Origin: Agapanthus africanus
Lineage: Eukaryota > Streptophyta > Magnoliopsida > Asparagales > Amaryllidaceae
Length of the DNA: 64,000 nt
Assembly: GCA_030015575.1 (NCBI GenBank)
Contig: JASDDO010000006.1
Span: 104,028,045 to 104,092,044, forward strand
Direction: 5' to 3'
Shown here: positions 34,451 through 46,274 of the stretch, one piece after another
How positions within the stretch are numbered: the first letter of the stretch is position 1
Layout: every line of letters starts with the position of its first letter
Notes under the pieces: generated by a model
The model's database searches: none
The model's input: the letters and a program-made list of their open reading frames with translations, nothing else
What the model was told of the DNA's origin: nothing
Translations under genes and position numbers: made by a program

Positions 34451-35938
34451 TTCCACGGGCATGATGAATAGCCAATCCCACACCCCTAGACCCCTACGAA
34501 AGCGGCAAGCAGCCCTACCAATTCTAGAGTTAGGAAACCCGGACTCGACTCCTCGAGATGGTCTCCCATGGGACCCTAGAACCCGGTTACTTGTGCTCCC
34601 CGCCTTGGGTCTATCCTAATGCGGAAAAGTAAATACTATACAATGGTGACATCATCCTTAGCTCGGAAGTGCCCCAATAAAAGAATATTACATACAAGTT
34701 TTTACATGAATGGAGATGAAAAACACTCATCTCACATAAAAAACCACCGGCTATTCAAACACGACGATCCAATATAACATATCCAACATCACATGTCATC
34801 AACGTAAGTAAATATGCCCATCCCAATTTTCGTTGACATATAGCAACGAAACCGGCGATATCACATATTACACTTACTGTCGCAGAAAAGAAAGTGTAAA
34901 ACTACAACAGTTGGAATCCGCAACCTCCTTAGACATCGCATGCCTAATCAAATGAATTCCTTAGACATCGCATGCCTAATAATTATAAACCCCACATTTT
35001 AGTCTCATTATCGAAAACTCTTTTCAATATCAAGTCAGGCAATTCAACAAGATTCCCGACATCCTGATCGAATGCTCATCGCAAACTTTAGTAGACGGAC
35101 GCACCCCCGGATGCCGTCGACGAAGTGCACTTAGGTGGAACACTGCTGCCGCGAGCACCCAAACGGATGCTTTTGGCGACGGGGTTCTCCTACAGTCACT
35201 TGGTCGGGGCTATGGGGCGTGGCTGTCTATTAAATTTACCCGGAGAGTATCCGCGTACGCTACGTGTTTGCGACGTATTTTTGATCACATCAAAATTCCG
35301 TGGCAACCGATCATATGAGACCGAACTGCTAGATTTATAACATTCAAATTAGTTATCTCATAACTACTTGTGGATTCCAAATATTGTATCACAATCCAGA
35401 TAAATAGACAATGTTAAACTTTCGGATCGAATAAACAAACACCCAAGTTTTCCCAAATAGCTCAACACTTGGAATAAGTTTAAAAACATCCATTTCATGC
35501 CACAGTACCAACGGTCCAGCCGTAGAAGGGTCAAGCCAACGCCTCACATGTGGCAATGCTGTACTTCCCCAAACCCTAAGGTTCAAAAGGCAGTTCATGA
35601 CGGTTACATAATCGAGTTAAGGTTTGGTGTCTTCTAGAGGGTCCATCGCGTTACTTGCACGACTTAGAACGTTCTTAAACTACGGAAAAATCCAACACTT
35701 GGAAATTTTCCGGCAGGGGAAAAAGTGAGTTATTGATATCCAGTCGAACTTTTTAAAACGTTCTAAAAATTACCCGGACAAACTAAACAAAGTTAAATTA
35801 TCCGATCGAATCAACGAGTCCCCAATACAACCCTAGAAAACTCAACACTTGAGTGGAATTAGAAAATTCCAAGAAAAATTTGACAAGAAAGGACCTAAGA
35901 ATAAATATATGAAGTATGAGGGACTAAGTCATAATTTG

Positions 35939-35987
35939 GGCCGCGGAACCGCCGCCAAACCCTTGGTTTGGCCGCGGTTCCGCGGTC
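35939..35987 (-). other. C4 GC-rich leader hairpin
   Basis: GGCCGCGGAACCGCCGCC and GGCCGCGGTTCCGCGGTC form the lower stem, and CAAACC/GGTTTG the upper stem, around three bases. It lies about 185 nt from the primer site. The upper stem differs from C1 and C5 yet stays paired. Confidence 0.7.
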
Positions 35988-36171
35988 AAATAGACGACTC
36001 AGTGGGCTGTACTTCACAGTAATTCTTAGTTTGTCCTTCTTAATTTTCTGTGCATTTTTAATTCATAAAAAATCACAGTTTTGAAAATTGTCCAGAGAAG
36101 GGTATTCGTCGGGGTTTACGGGATCGATCGGACTTTAAACTTCGCCTAGACTTCGCGTAAAGCTCTATCTT

Positions 36172-36184
36172 GGCTTTGATACCA
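36172..36184 (-). other. C4 primer-binding site
   Basis: GGCTTTGATACCA on plus has one mismatch to the initiator Met tRNA site. Confidence 0.9.
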
Positions 36185-36185
36185 C

Positions 36186-36359
36186 TGTAGGGTTCCTAGG
36201 CACTCTAACAAGGTTCTACAAGGCATCAACCATGCCCGTTTCAAAAAAAATAGCCGTGCCGAACAACCCTAACCAAGATCGTATACTAGAGATTATGCGA
36301 AAACTAGCAAGTTAAACAATTAAACTACAAGTGAAAGGGATTACAACGTTTATAGATCC
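36186..36359 (-). repeat. C4 5' LTR fragment
   Basis: TGTAGGGTTCC onward matches the first 174 bp (in plus-strand order) of the C4 3' LTR. It stops at TAGATCC where the C5 LTR starts TGTTAG. The remaining 2 kb should lie beyond C5 with GATCC or similar duplicated. Confidence 0.9.
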
Positions 36360-38593
36360 TGTTAGTTGTATGTATGCCCTAGAGGCCAGTATTGTACAGA
36401 TGATGTATATTATATTGGATGCTTGGACATATATAGAGATGACTTTCTTGCTCGATATGATAGTATGCTATATGGTTACTCTTTATCTTAACATGTATAC
36501 TAGTCTCTTTAAACTGTCTTATAGTTACATGTTAGTAAAGCCCTTAGGATGGGTACTTGACTACCTGGACTATGATGCAGATCATACTAGTAGGGACATG
36601 GTAGTCCATAAGTGCATCCTTCAAGGTCCCTAGTCGTGGGTGTATCGAGATGGGGCATCGATATACCAGTGTAGACTAGCGTATACGCTTCTCGACCCAT
36701 GAGAAGGGCGATGGATGATCCCATATCCATTGGTGTTTTACATCAGAGATGGTATACGGGTGCTCAGTGGAGACTGGGTACACTGGACGGACTCTCCGAG
36801 AACTCCCGGATAGTATTATACCTCACGTCAGATGGCAGTTCTCAGGTGACACTTGTTTAAGTTAGTCTGTAGACCCGAGATCGTCATAGAGTCTTGTGTG
36901 ATTCCCACTGTACTTTGATCTCCACCTTACCACGTCCATGAGGGCATGCAAAATGGTGGTTTTTAGGTACAGTCCCGAGTCATATGGAGGCAATGAGCGA
37001 TAGGAGGGGTTTCGTCTCTCCCGGTATTGGGGGTTGATGTTGCGCTGTGCTCGATTGGCCGTAACAGGGAAGTCCCTGGCCAGGGCTGATCAGAGATTTG
37101 CTGGTAAGTGTTACCAGTAGTTTCTCGACCCGTTATGAGCCTCACATCGGCACGACTTATCGGTTATTGGGGTCTGACGTTTACCACCCCTAGACTTGAT
37201 ATGCGACATATAAGACGAACAAACCGGACTGTACGGTAAGTGATACTCGTTGGATTCACAGGAGTGTGAGTGGGCTTGCTCGTCGATCTTCTGATCGCTC
37301 AATACCCGGATGGCCGTTACGTTTAGCAGACCGCTTGCGGCTTGTGGGTGCTTGATATGATCATCATCTGTTGCCGGCGTATTGACGAGTCTTTAGAGTC
37401 CTACACAGAGGTTTCCTGGCACAAGCGAAACGAAATAGGAGCGCATATGAGATATGTGCGGGACCGAGAATAATGCGTGTATGTGATACCGTATTTCATT
37501 CTCGCGATGAATGTTTCGATTGGTTGTATGCGATATAACCTAGTTATCGAATCGAGGATTGATTCGATAAGTCGATACATTGTATACTAGTCGGTTATGT
37601 GCGACATGACCGGATCGTTGAATCAAGTGTTGATTTAATGATTTAATTTATAATTATATATTTGATATATTACTTTGCATTAACTAGTATTGATTTTAAT
37701 TTAATAGGATTTTCTCACTTGATGTGCACATTGTATATGTGATATATTTTTGTGTGCACTTGATTGTATCATGTTTGATGATACATGTAAACTTGAGTTT
37801 GTGTAAAGATTAAACCATGGTTATATGAATGGTTAGGGTTTTGTTTACTTATTCATTTATTTATTTTGTTTATTTATTTTGGAAGAGCAAAAAGGAAATG
37901 GTGGCTTTTCTTGTTTCTTTCATGAAGCTTCATGAAGAGTTGAAAAGTTGACCATTTTGTTTGCTTCCCTTAACCTAACCATTCACCTAACCCTAGTTTA
38001 CTCTCTACACTTGACTATGGTTAGTATATTATAAGTATTGATATTAGTTTCTTTTTAAAAAAAATAGCAATACTCATCATATTCTATCATCTTCATCTAC
38101 TTCTTCTTCTTCTTCAAGAAGGAAACTTGATTGCATTAATGGCATCTTGAGTAAAAGAGTGAGAAATCCAATTCTAAAGTGAACCCACCTCCTATTTCTT
38201 CATCCACTACCTCTTGCCAAGTAGTATAGGGTGTTATCTTCATAAGTTTCATTGCTTGGTGAAGTTGGAGCTTGATCTTGCGTTGCCTCGACGTAGATCT
38301 TCTTCGGCATCGAAGCCGACGACCTAGCCCGCCCATTTCTCCGATGAAGCCGATGCTAGAGTCTGGGATCCGACATGGACAGCGAGAGGAAGTCTATGTG
38401 GAGCTAAGGAAGTGGAGAACCGGATCTACAAAGGTTGTAGCCTCTTTGTTTTAGTTAAAATGTTAACTAGTTTCACTTTTCGCCTAAACTCTAGTCAACG
38501 AATCCGTATTAGGGTTTCTCGGCACTTGCAAAATTTGAAATTGGCATGGTTGATGCCTTGTGAGACCTCCTTAGCGTGCCTAAGAACACAACA
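36360..38593 (+). repeat. C5 5' LTR (2.23 kb)
   Basis: It starts TGTTAGTTGTATGTATGCCC with the Angela-type TATGCCCTAGAGGC and ends AACACAACA before the primer site. It is collinear in inverted orientation with the C4 3' LTR. Confidence 0.93.
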
Positions 38594-38594
38594 G

Positions 38595-38607
38595 TGGTAT
38601 CAGAGCC
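38595..38607 (+). other. C5 primer-binding site
   Basis: TGGTATCAGAGCC is an exact initiator Met tRNA site, one base after the LTR. Confidence 0.96.
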
Positions 38608-38792
38608 TAGCTAGAGCCTTAGGCGAAGTCTAGACGACGTTTGAAATCCGAATGAACATCGAAACCCTAATCATTCATGCTCTCTGGACTTTTTTCAAAA
38701 ACGGGGTTTTTTCCAGATTAAAAATGCTTAAAAAATTCAGCCGGGAATTCTAAGAATTACGGTGCAAAAATTACCTCATGATGCATCTAAAT

Positions 38793-38841
38793 CGCGGCGG
38801 AACCGCGGCAGAAGCCTGGCTTCTACGGCGGTTCCGCGGCC
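38793..38841 (+). other. C5 GC-rich leader hairpin
   Basis: Two arms of about 24 nt match at 20 positions with almost no loop. The lower stem has GCGGAACCGCGG facing GCGGTTCCGCGG, and the upper stem is AGAAGCC/GGCTTCT. It begins 186 nt after the primer site. Confidence 0.7.
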
Positions 38842-40052
38842 AATTGATAGGATTTGCCTCCAAAGTTTGCACAGTAATTCATGTTTTCAGGTGCTTAGTT
38901 TTCTGGGAATTTTTAATTTGCACTCAAGAGTTGAGTTTTCTGGGATGTTTTGGGGCGTAGATGATTCGATCGGATTATCAGATTTTGTCTATGTGGCTTT
39001 CCGGATATTTTAGAATATGTTAAAAAGTTCGACCGGATGTAAATACCCAATCTTTCCCCTGCCGGAAAATTTCCATGTGTTGGATTTTTCTGTGGTTTAA
39101 GGACGTTCTGAGTAGTGCAAGTAACGCGATGGTCCCTCTAGAAGACAACAAACCTTAACTCGATTATGTGACCGTCTTGAACTACCCTTTGAACCTTCGG
39201 GTTTGGGGCAGTACGGCGTGCCACATGTGAGGCGTTGGCTTGACCCTTCTACGGCTGGACCGTTGGTACTGAGGCATGAAGTGAATGTCTTTGAACTTAT
39301 TTCATGTGTTGATCGGTTTCGGGAAAACTTGGGTGTTCGAATGTTCGATCGGAAAGTTTAATATTTTCTATTTATCCGGAATGGGATACAATAATTGGAA
39401 TTCACAAACAGTTATGAGATAACTGAATGAATGTTATAAATATAGTGGTTTAGTCTCACTTGATATTGAAAAGAGTTTTCGATAATGAGACTAAAATGCG
39501 GGGTTTATAATTGTTAGGCATGTGATGTCTAAGTATTTCATTTGATTAGGCATGCGATGTCTAAAGAGGTTCCGGATTCCAACTGTTGTAGTTTTACACT
39601 TTGTTTTCTGTGACCGTAAGTGTAATATGTGATATCGCCGGTTTCGTTGATATATGTCAACGACAATTGGGATACGCATATTTACTTACGTTGATGACAT
39701 GTGATGTTATGTGTTGCTGGATATGTTATATTGGATCGTCGTGTTTGAATAGCCGGGGGTTTTTATGTGAGATGAGTGTTTTTCTTTTTAATTCATGTAA
39801 AAACTTGTATTTAATATTCTTTTATTGGGACACTTCCAGGTTGCGGAAGATGTCACCTTTTGTATATTATTTACTTTTCCGCATTAGGATAGACCCAAGG
39901 AGGGGAGCACAAGTAACCGGGTTCTAGGGTCCAGTGGGAGACCATCTCGAGGAGTCGAGTCCAGGTCTCCTAACCCTAGAATTGGTAGGGTTGCTTGCCG
40001 CTCTCGTAGGGGTCTAGGTTTGTGGGATTGGCTATTCATCACAACAGTGGAA

Positions 40053-40088
40053 TCCGTGTTTTATACTGGCTCGTATTAAAAACACGGA
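40053..40088 (+). other. C5 leader hairpin with GGCTC loop
   Basis: TCCGTGTTTTATA faces TATTAAAAACACGGA around CTGGCTCG. Five loop bases can pair with GAGCC of the primer site. Confidence 0.6.
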
Positions 40089-40439
40089 CGTCCTAGTATA
40101 TCCAATATTTCATGTGATATTTTCTGCTGCGATATCTGTGATGTGATCATTTGATTTGTTCTCATGGATACAGTATATAGTATATATGATATATTATATA
40201 GACGTTACTTATGTTTTGCACTCGCACTAGCCCTGCCCTGCTCTGTCGTTAGTTACCTAACCTAACGGTGCACGAGGGGACATCGAGGCGAATGCGGATG
40301 ACATAAGTGTACGTCGTATTTATCTGTGATGTTTAGGTGATTTAAATGATGGGACTTCATTAATGTGATTAATGAAAGAAAAGAAACCAAAGATGTTGTA
40401 GAATCAAATTTTAAATAAAACAGGTAGCTACAGTTCTTG

Positions 40440-40685
40440 CTTTGCACAGCGGTATATGTGATATATCCTGCACCTTATTCGATGAGGAAAGGACCGAGAT
40501 CCCTTCACCGGGAGTGACTCCTTTAGCAATAACTGGCAGATGCGACACACTCGGTTTGACATTTGATTGCTTCTATAGTTTCTGCTTTGCACAGTGATAT
40601 ATATGATATATCCCGCAAATCATTCGACGAGGAAAGGGACGACGATCCCTTCACCGGGAGTGACCCCTTTAGCAAAACTAGAAAA
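40440..40685 (+). repeat. C5 leader twin repeat, period 146 bp
   Basis: Units have CTTTGCACAG, GATATATCC, a GAGGAAAGG run and CCCTTCACCGGGAGTGAC; the last landmark lies at 40510 and 40656 (GGGAG). Confidence 0.75.
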
Positions 40686-40814
40686 GCCTCGAGAACACTC
40701 CATTTCAAAATTCACTCGATTCTACAACGATATCAAGTTCATTACGCTCATGGTTTTCAGAAAAACCTGACGTAGCCCTCCGTCATTTCAGATAAATCCT
40801 ACTTAGTATTCGTG

Positions 40815-41026
40815 CTACGTTTGTTGACCTCCGTCAAGGCGTAGTGTGCGGTAGCTAACTAGTATTTTTCTGTTTATGCATATGATGCAGATTGGATTAG
40901 GGTAGTCGTACGACCTTGTTGACCTCCGGCAAGGGTCGTGCGGGTGGGTTTGATTCAATCAAGAAATGACGGGTTGAACTTGACTTGCACCCTGTGGTTT
41001 GTTGACCTCCGTCAAGGTCATAGGAT
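40815..41026 (+). repeat. C5 triple stem-loop array
   Basis: Hairpins lie at 40815-40844 (CTACG/CGTAG), 40907-40942 (CGTACGACC/GGTCGTGCG) and about 40990-41026. The core TTGTTGACCTCCGTCAAGG gives stem TTGAC/GTCAA and loop CTCC in all three (one base differs in the middle copy). No other element has this loop. Confidence 0.7.
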
Positions 41027-41402
41027 GCTTGGGGCAAAATATTATCGGGAATTTCAAGTGTTGAAATTTGCAATGAGATTTCATACCTTCTATGAGATAG
41101 TTGTATCCCGATACCCACTGCGAGTAAGAGTTACTCCTGGGAGAGTTTTACACATTACAATTAGCCGATCAAGTAGGTGTCTAGAAAGGTATCAACGGGG
41201 TTACGCCTCTGGGAAAACGAGGTTTACTTTAATTAGGTCCGTGCGAAAGCACGGGGAACCTCCCTCAAAGTACCGACACTGGCCTGGCTGAAAAATCGAC
41301 GAAGTTGTAGGGTGTAATTAATCCCGGCTAGTCTTTACTTTTAGGGTTTGAAGGAAGATTTGATAAAAACCAATGGGAGCCATCCTGATTAGATAAGATA
41401 AT

Positions 41403-41459
41403 AACTAATCTGATCTTGCACGAGCATACGCTAAAGTGTTTTCTTCTCTCTCTCTTCAG
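41403..41459 (+). promoter_or_regulatory. Candidate branch site, pyrimidine tract and AG before C5 pol
   Basis: AACTAATC at 41403-41410 is followed by a C/T run and CAG ending at 41459, ten bases before the pol ATG. The layout is conserved in six elements. Splicing itself is not shown. Confidence 0.4.
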
Positions 41460-41468
41460 GTAGCGACC

Positions 41469-44079
41469 ATGTCATGCCCTAATAAAGATAATAATATGGA
41501 TGTATTAACCAAACCCACATGTTATACTGTGCTGGGGAACGTTGGTTCCGTTCTTTCTTATAAGAGTTATAGGAATGAACAGGACATAGGGGAATACCAG
41601 GATTCCCATGCCACCCGAATGAAGAAAGTACATGATGATGTATTTTCTTCGGGTGTGTTCGTTACAGAGAATTGTTTCTCCATTTGCTCCACGTCCTGGG
41701 TATTAGATATCGGGTCAGGATCCCATATATGTAATCAGTTACATGGGCTCAGGAAAGGTAGAGAACTTGGAGAAGGTGATAAAGACATTAGAGTTTGAAA
41801 TGGTGCAATTGTTGCAGCTAAGACTGTCGGGGAATATCACCTTGCATTACCAACTGGTAATACATTGGTTCTGAACGAATGCTATTACATGCCGAACCTG
41901 ATATGCAACATTATATTGGTTTCTTTATTGAGTAAAGAGGGATATAATTTTGTATTACAGGACAATGTTATGAACATTTTCCGTAACCAAAAGTTGGTTG
42001 GATCAGGCACGTTGTGCAATGGCATTTATGTTCTAAATCAATCAACAGTTCTGAGCATAACAAACACACACAAGAGGAAGAGTTCTGAACTGAACGAATC
42101 CTTCTTGTGGTATTGTAGACTTGGTCACATCAATGCGACACGACTAGCTAAGTTGCATAAGGATGGATATTTAAATCCGTTTGAATTTTCATCTTATGAC
42201 ACTTGTCAGTCATGTCTCAAAGGCAAGATGACCAAAACACTGTTTACGGGACACGGAGAAAGAGTTACCGAACTCTTGGGACTAATACATAGTGATGTAT
42301 GCGGTCCCATGTCTACACATGCCAGGGATGGTTCTTCGTACTTCATTACATTCACTGACGATCTCTCTAGATTCGGATATGTGTTCCTGATGAAACACAA
42401 ATCAGAAGCTTTTGAGAAATTTAGAGAATATAAACAAGAAGTCTAGAACCAAACCGGAAAAAGTATTAAAATCCTTCGTTCTGATCGAGGAGGTGAATAC
42501 TTGAGCATTGAATTCCTGGACTTCCTAAAAGAGAATGGGATTCTCTCTCAGCTAACTCCTCCATATACACCACAGCACAACGGTGTATCAGAACGGAGGA
42601 ACCGCACTCTATTAGGTATGGTGCGCTCTATGATGAGTGTAGCTGAGTTACCTGTTTCCTTCTGGGGATATGCACTGGAAACAGCAGCATACCTACTGAA
42701 TAGGGTTCCCACCAAATCTGTGCCTACCACACCATATGAGATATGGGAGGGGAAGAGACCATATCTTAATTTTATAAAGATATGGGGTTGCCGGGCCTAT
42801 GTCAAAAGACAAAAACCGGACAAACTTGAGGCAAGGTCTGTTTTGTGTAAATTTTTTGGATATCCCAAACATTCGCTAGGGTATATCTTCTACCACAGTG
42901 AGGAACAAAGAGTATTTGTTGCTCAACATGCCACCTTTTTAGAAAAGGAATTTCTTGCAAAAGAGATTAGTGGCTCTGAGGTAGAACTGGAAGAGATTCC
43001 AGCTGAACAAAACACAACAGAAGATTTAGTGGAACCAGAAGATTTAGTGGCTCCCAATGAACCTCAGCCTCTCCTCCGATCTAGTAGGGTCCTCGCCAAC
43101 CTGAGAGATACTACGGTTTTCTCATGGATGGTGGGAGCGAGGATTGCATCATGGAGGATGATGACCCAACTAGTTTCGAGCAGGCCATCACGAGTAGGGA
43201 CTCAGTGAAATGGCTGGATGCTATGCGGTCCGAGATGGAATCCATGTACACCAACAAAGTATGGACTTTGGAAGCTGCTCCTGATAGGGTAAAACCCATT
43301 GGGAGCAAGTGGATCTTCAAGAAAAAACTTGGTGTAGATGGGAAAGTAGAGATTTTCAAAGCTAGACTTGTTGCAAAGGGTTTTCGTCAAAGACCAGGTG
43401 TGGACTATGACGAAACATTTTCTCCAGTGGCTATGCTTAAATCCATCCGGATCGTGCTTGCCATCGCTGCATATCATGACTACGAAATTTGGCAAATGGA
43501 TGTTAAGACCGCCTTTCTAAATGGTGATTTAGAAGAGTGCGTGTACATGACTCAGCCAGAGGGCTTCGTAGACAGTGGGAGCAGCGGGAAGGTGTGCAAG
43601 CTGCTTAAATCCATTTATGGATTAAAGCAAGTATCGCGGAGTTGGAACATCTGCTTTGACGTCGTTATCGAAGAGTTTGATTTCGTCAAAAACCCAGATG
43701 AACCTTGTATTTACAAGAAGGTGGTAGAGAGTAAGGTAGTCTTCCTCGTATTGTACGTGGACGACATACTCTTGATAGGAAATGATATTCCTATGCTGCA
43801 ATCGGTCAAGCTCTTCTTATCACAAAGATTCTCATTGAAAGATCTTGGTGATGCCTCCTGCATATTGGGAATTAGGATCTATAGAGATAGATCCAAACGG
43901 ATATTGGGATTGTACCAATCCAGGTACATTGACACCATACTAAAGAGGTTTAGTATGGAAGAATCCAAGCGTGGGAACTTGCCCACGATCTCTGGAGTCA
44001 CTCTCTCCAAAGAGATGTCTCCCAAGACTGATTTGGAGAGAGCTCGCATGGAAGGGATACCCTATGCTTCGGCTGTAGG
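41469..44079 (+). pseudogene. C5 pol pseudogene, cut by C6 in RNase H
   Basis: Starting at the ATG at 41469, one frame runs through protease (VLDIGSGSH, with Thr of the usual DTG changed to Ile), pre-integrase zinc motif and integrase (HSDVCGP, SDRGGEY, NGVSERRN). It has stops at 41796-41798 and 42444-42446. A frameshift near 43095 moves RT to another frame, open from 43124: KARLVAKGF, MDVKTAFLNG and LYVDDILLIG are intact. RNase H is cut after YASAVG at 44079 by the C6 LTR, and the 342-codon frame ends in LTR-derived residues. The damage is moderate, so the element is younger than C4. Confidence 0.92.
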
Positions 44080-46261
44080 TGTTGCGCCACGGCAGCGCTC
44101 CGGCCGTCTATCCGAGGCCAAAATGCGGAATGAAAAATTTCTTAACTTTTAAGCTGGTGCTACCGCGGACAATGCACCCGGATCGTAACCATTAACCGAT
44201 ACTAGCCAACAAGAGAAAGGGTGAGAGATATACCGAGTGATCCGAGTCCTCCGGTCTTCTCGTCGTCGTCCCGATCTCCCGCGGAAACTCCGGTCTCACA
44301 TCCTTGCCGGAAGGGCACCACATCGTCTGCATATTTTACGGGCTCCCACCTCAATACCGAGGCAACTCGGGCACGAAGCTGGCTAGTCGACGTGCCCAAG
44401 GTATGCTGTAGAATGTGTAGTGCTTTGTCTCTTTGGGGTTATGTTGCCTTGATGGAGGAATCAATATGAACTCATGAAGAGGAGAAGGATTTCTTTTCGT
44501 GGCAAGCATGCAAATGAGATATAGATAATTCCCTCATCAAAATGAATTCCTCTCATTTTCACTCCAAGATGTTGCCGGCCATAACAAGGAGGAATTTAAC
44601 AAAGGGGTGAGTGTAGTAAAAGCATAAGGTGACCATATCCACAAAAGCAAGCCTCACATAGAAACACAAATCAATCCCATCTCATTAATACAAGTAATGA
44701 TGCATGAAAAGAAAAGATGGAAATGGAATCTAAAGATGCTATCATAATCTCTCATCTCACAAATAAACCCTCCACAAAATGTTATTTGCAAACTTGCAAA
44801 TAACCCCCTCCATCGGAAAAGTCCGGCCGGGAAAGAACAAAGGAAAACCGGCCGGAATGGAATGCAAACTGGCAACTCCAGAAAACCGGTCCCGTAATAA
44901 ATTACAGGAAAACCCCGACACTGTGCATACACACCCGCATCTGTATTCCGACCGGATACAAATGCAATGAGACAAAATCTACACTGTACTAAACTAGGAT
45001 CCGGCTTAAACCAAAGCCGGCTAGTATTATCCGTCCGATCCTGATCCGTGCAATACCGCACGTATCAGATCGAACCCTGCCATATATCCATACGGCCACT
45101 AGTACAAACCGTCCGATCCTGATCCGTGCAATACCGCACGTATCTGATCGGACCCTGCCATATCTCTATACGACCTCTACAGCGTTTCGCCCGAAAGCTT
45201 GAGTAACTGAAAGTGTGGTGGACTCTAAAGATTCGCCAATACTATGGCTGTGGATTTAACCACTAGCACGTCAGAGGTATTAGCCAATACGTGACGGGCC
45301 ACCAGCTATTGACCAAAAGGGACGTCGATAAGCAAGCTCACCCTGACACCCTACTGAGCCTGTCAGTGACAATATCCGTACAGTCCGGTTCGTTCGTCTA
45401 TGAGCATCGCATGTCGGGCCTAGGGGGTTGGTAAAAGTCAGACCCCCAAATGCGGTACAAGTCGTGTCGAAGTGTAGCCCAGAACACCCTGAGATACTAC
45501 TGGAATACCTACCAGTAAATCTCCTGCCTCGGCCGAGGGCTTTGTGTAATGGCTCTCCTAGATACAGCGCGACCTCACCCCCAATACCGGGAGAGACGAA
45601 CCCCTGAAGATCCGCTCACTGCCTCCATTTGGCTCGGGACTGTACCCAACTAAAACCTGTTTGCACGACTCCTTTGAGCCGTGGTAGGGTAGTAATCAAA
45701 GTACAGTGGGAACTCACACGAGATAAATGATGATCCCCAGGTCGATGAACTAACCAGTACATATGTCACCAGAGAACTGCTATCTGACGTCAGGTATAAG
45801 ACCAACTAGCATGTTCCCGGCGAGTCCTGTCCGGTGTACTCATAACCCAATGAGCACCTGTATACATCTTAGGTGAACCAACTGACACCAGTGGCTTATG
45901 AGACCGGCCACCGCCCCTCGTCGGGGTCTCGACTGTATACACTAGTCTACTCTGGAGAATCGATGCCCTGTCTCGAAACTCCCATGACTAGGGACCTTCT
46001 AAGGATGTGCTTATAGACCACCAGCTCTCACGTATATGATCGCCATCATACTGCCGGCAGTCAAGCAAGAATCCTAGGGGCTCTATCACCGTGTAATAGC
46101 GACCTTCAAGGTCACCTGAAGCAGAACACGATGATAAAGGTAAACCAGATAGCATACTATCATCTCGAGCAAGACTGTCCTCCTGGGATAGGTCCTCCCT
46201 CAATCATTGCAATCACGTGCCTGTGATCCAATAATTGACTCTGAGGGCACTATCTCCAACA
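44080..46261 (-). repeat. C6 3' LTR (2.18 kb)
   Basis: It starts TGTTGCGCC and ends CTCCAACA next to the polypurine tract. In element sense it begins TGTTGGAGATAGTGCCC, as does the C7 3' LTR. It includes a 78-bp tandem duplication at 45025-45180. Confidence 0.9.
45025..45180. repeat. 78-bp tandem duplication in C6 LTR
   Basis: CCGTCCGATCCTGATCCGTG followed by a GCAATACCGCACG hairpin block occurs at 45031 and 45109. It duplicates the LTR hairpin seen once in related LTRs. Confidence 0.8.
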
Positions 46262-46274
46262 ATCTCCCACTTGC
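46262..46274 (-). other. C6 polypurine tract
   Basis: GCAAGTGGGAGAT in element sense abuts the 3' LTR. Confidence 0.88.

Larger units (their letters stand above)
33040..36171 (-). other. C4 long non-coding leader (no gag)
   Basis: About 3.1 kb, longer than in C1, with no gag-like frame. The order of elements is pyrimidine run and CAG (33049-33070), stem-loop array, twin repeats (landmarks 33834 and 33978, period 144), GGCTC-loop hairpin (34416-34450) and GC-rich hairpin (35939-35987). Confidence 0.75.
25974..36359 (-). mobile_element. C4: decayed copia element, split by A1s and C5
   Basis: This minus-strand element runs from 3' LTR 25974-28198 through polypurine tract, broken pol, leader and primer site to the first 174 bp of the 5' LTR at 36186-36359, where C5 begins. 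A solo Athila-like LTR interrupts RT at 29360-31259. Its leader and LTR are closest to C5 and form a subfamily distinct from C1-C3. Confidence 0.88.
38608..41468 (+). other. C5 long non-coding leader (no gag)
   Basis: About 2.9 kb without a gag-like frame. It is collinear with the C4 leader and, in part, with those of C1, C2 and C7. It includes a block at 39090-39370 that also appears, diverged, beside A1. Confidence 0.75.
36360..44079 (+). mobile_element. C5: copia element, interrupted by C6
   Basis: This plus-strand element has 5' LTR 36360-38593, primer site, leader and pol to the middle of the RNase H region, where the C6 LTR begins. RNase H end and 3' LTR would lie right of the window. 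It is inverted relative to its close relative C4, and the two sit head to head. Confidence 0.9.

Noticed and set aside
36331..36633. 100-codon open frame across 36360
   Set aside because: It starts at a GTG in the C4 LTR fragment and continues into the C5 LTR, so it crosses an insertion junction by chance.
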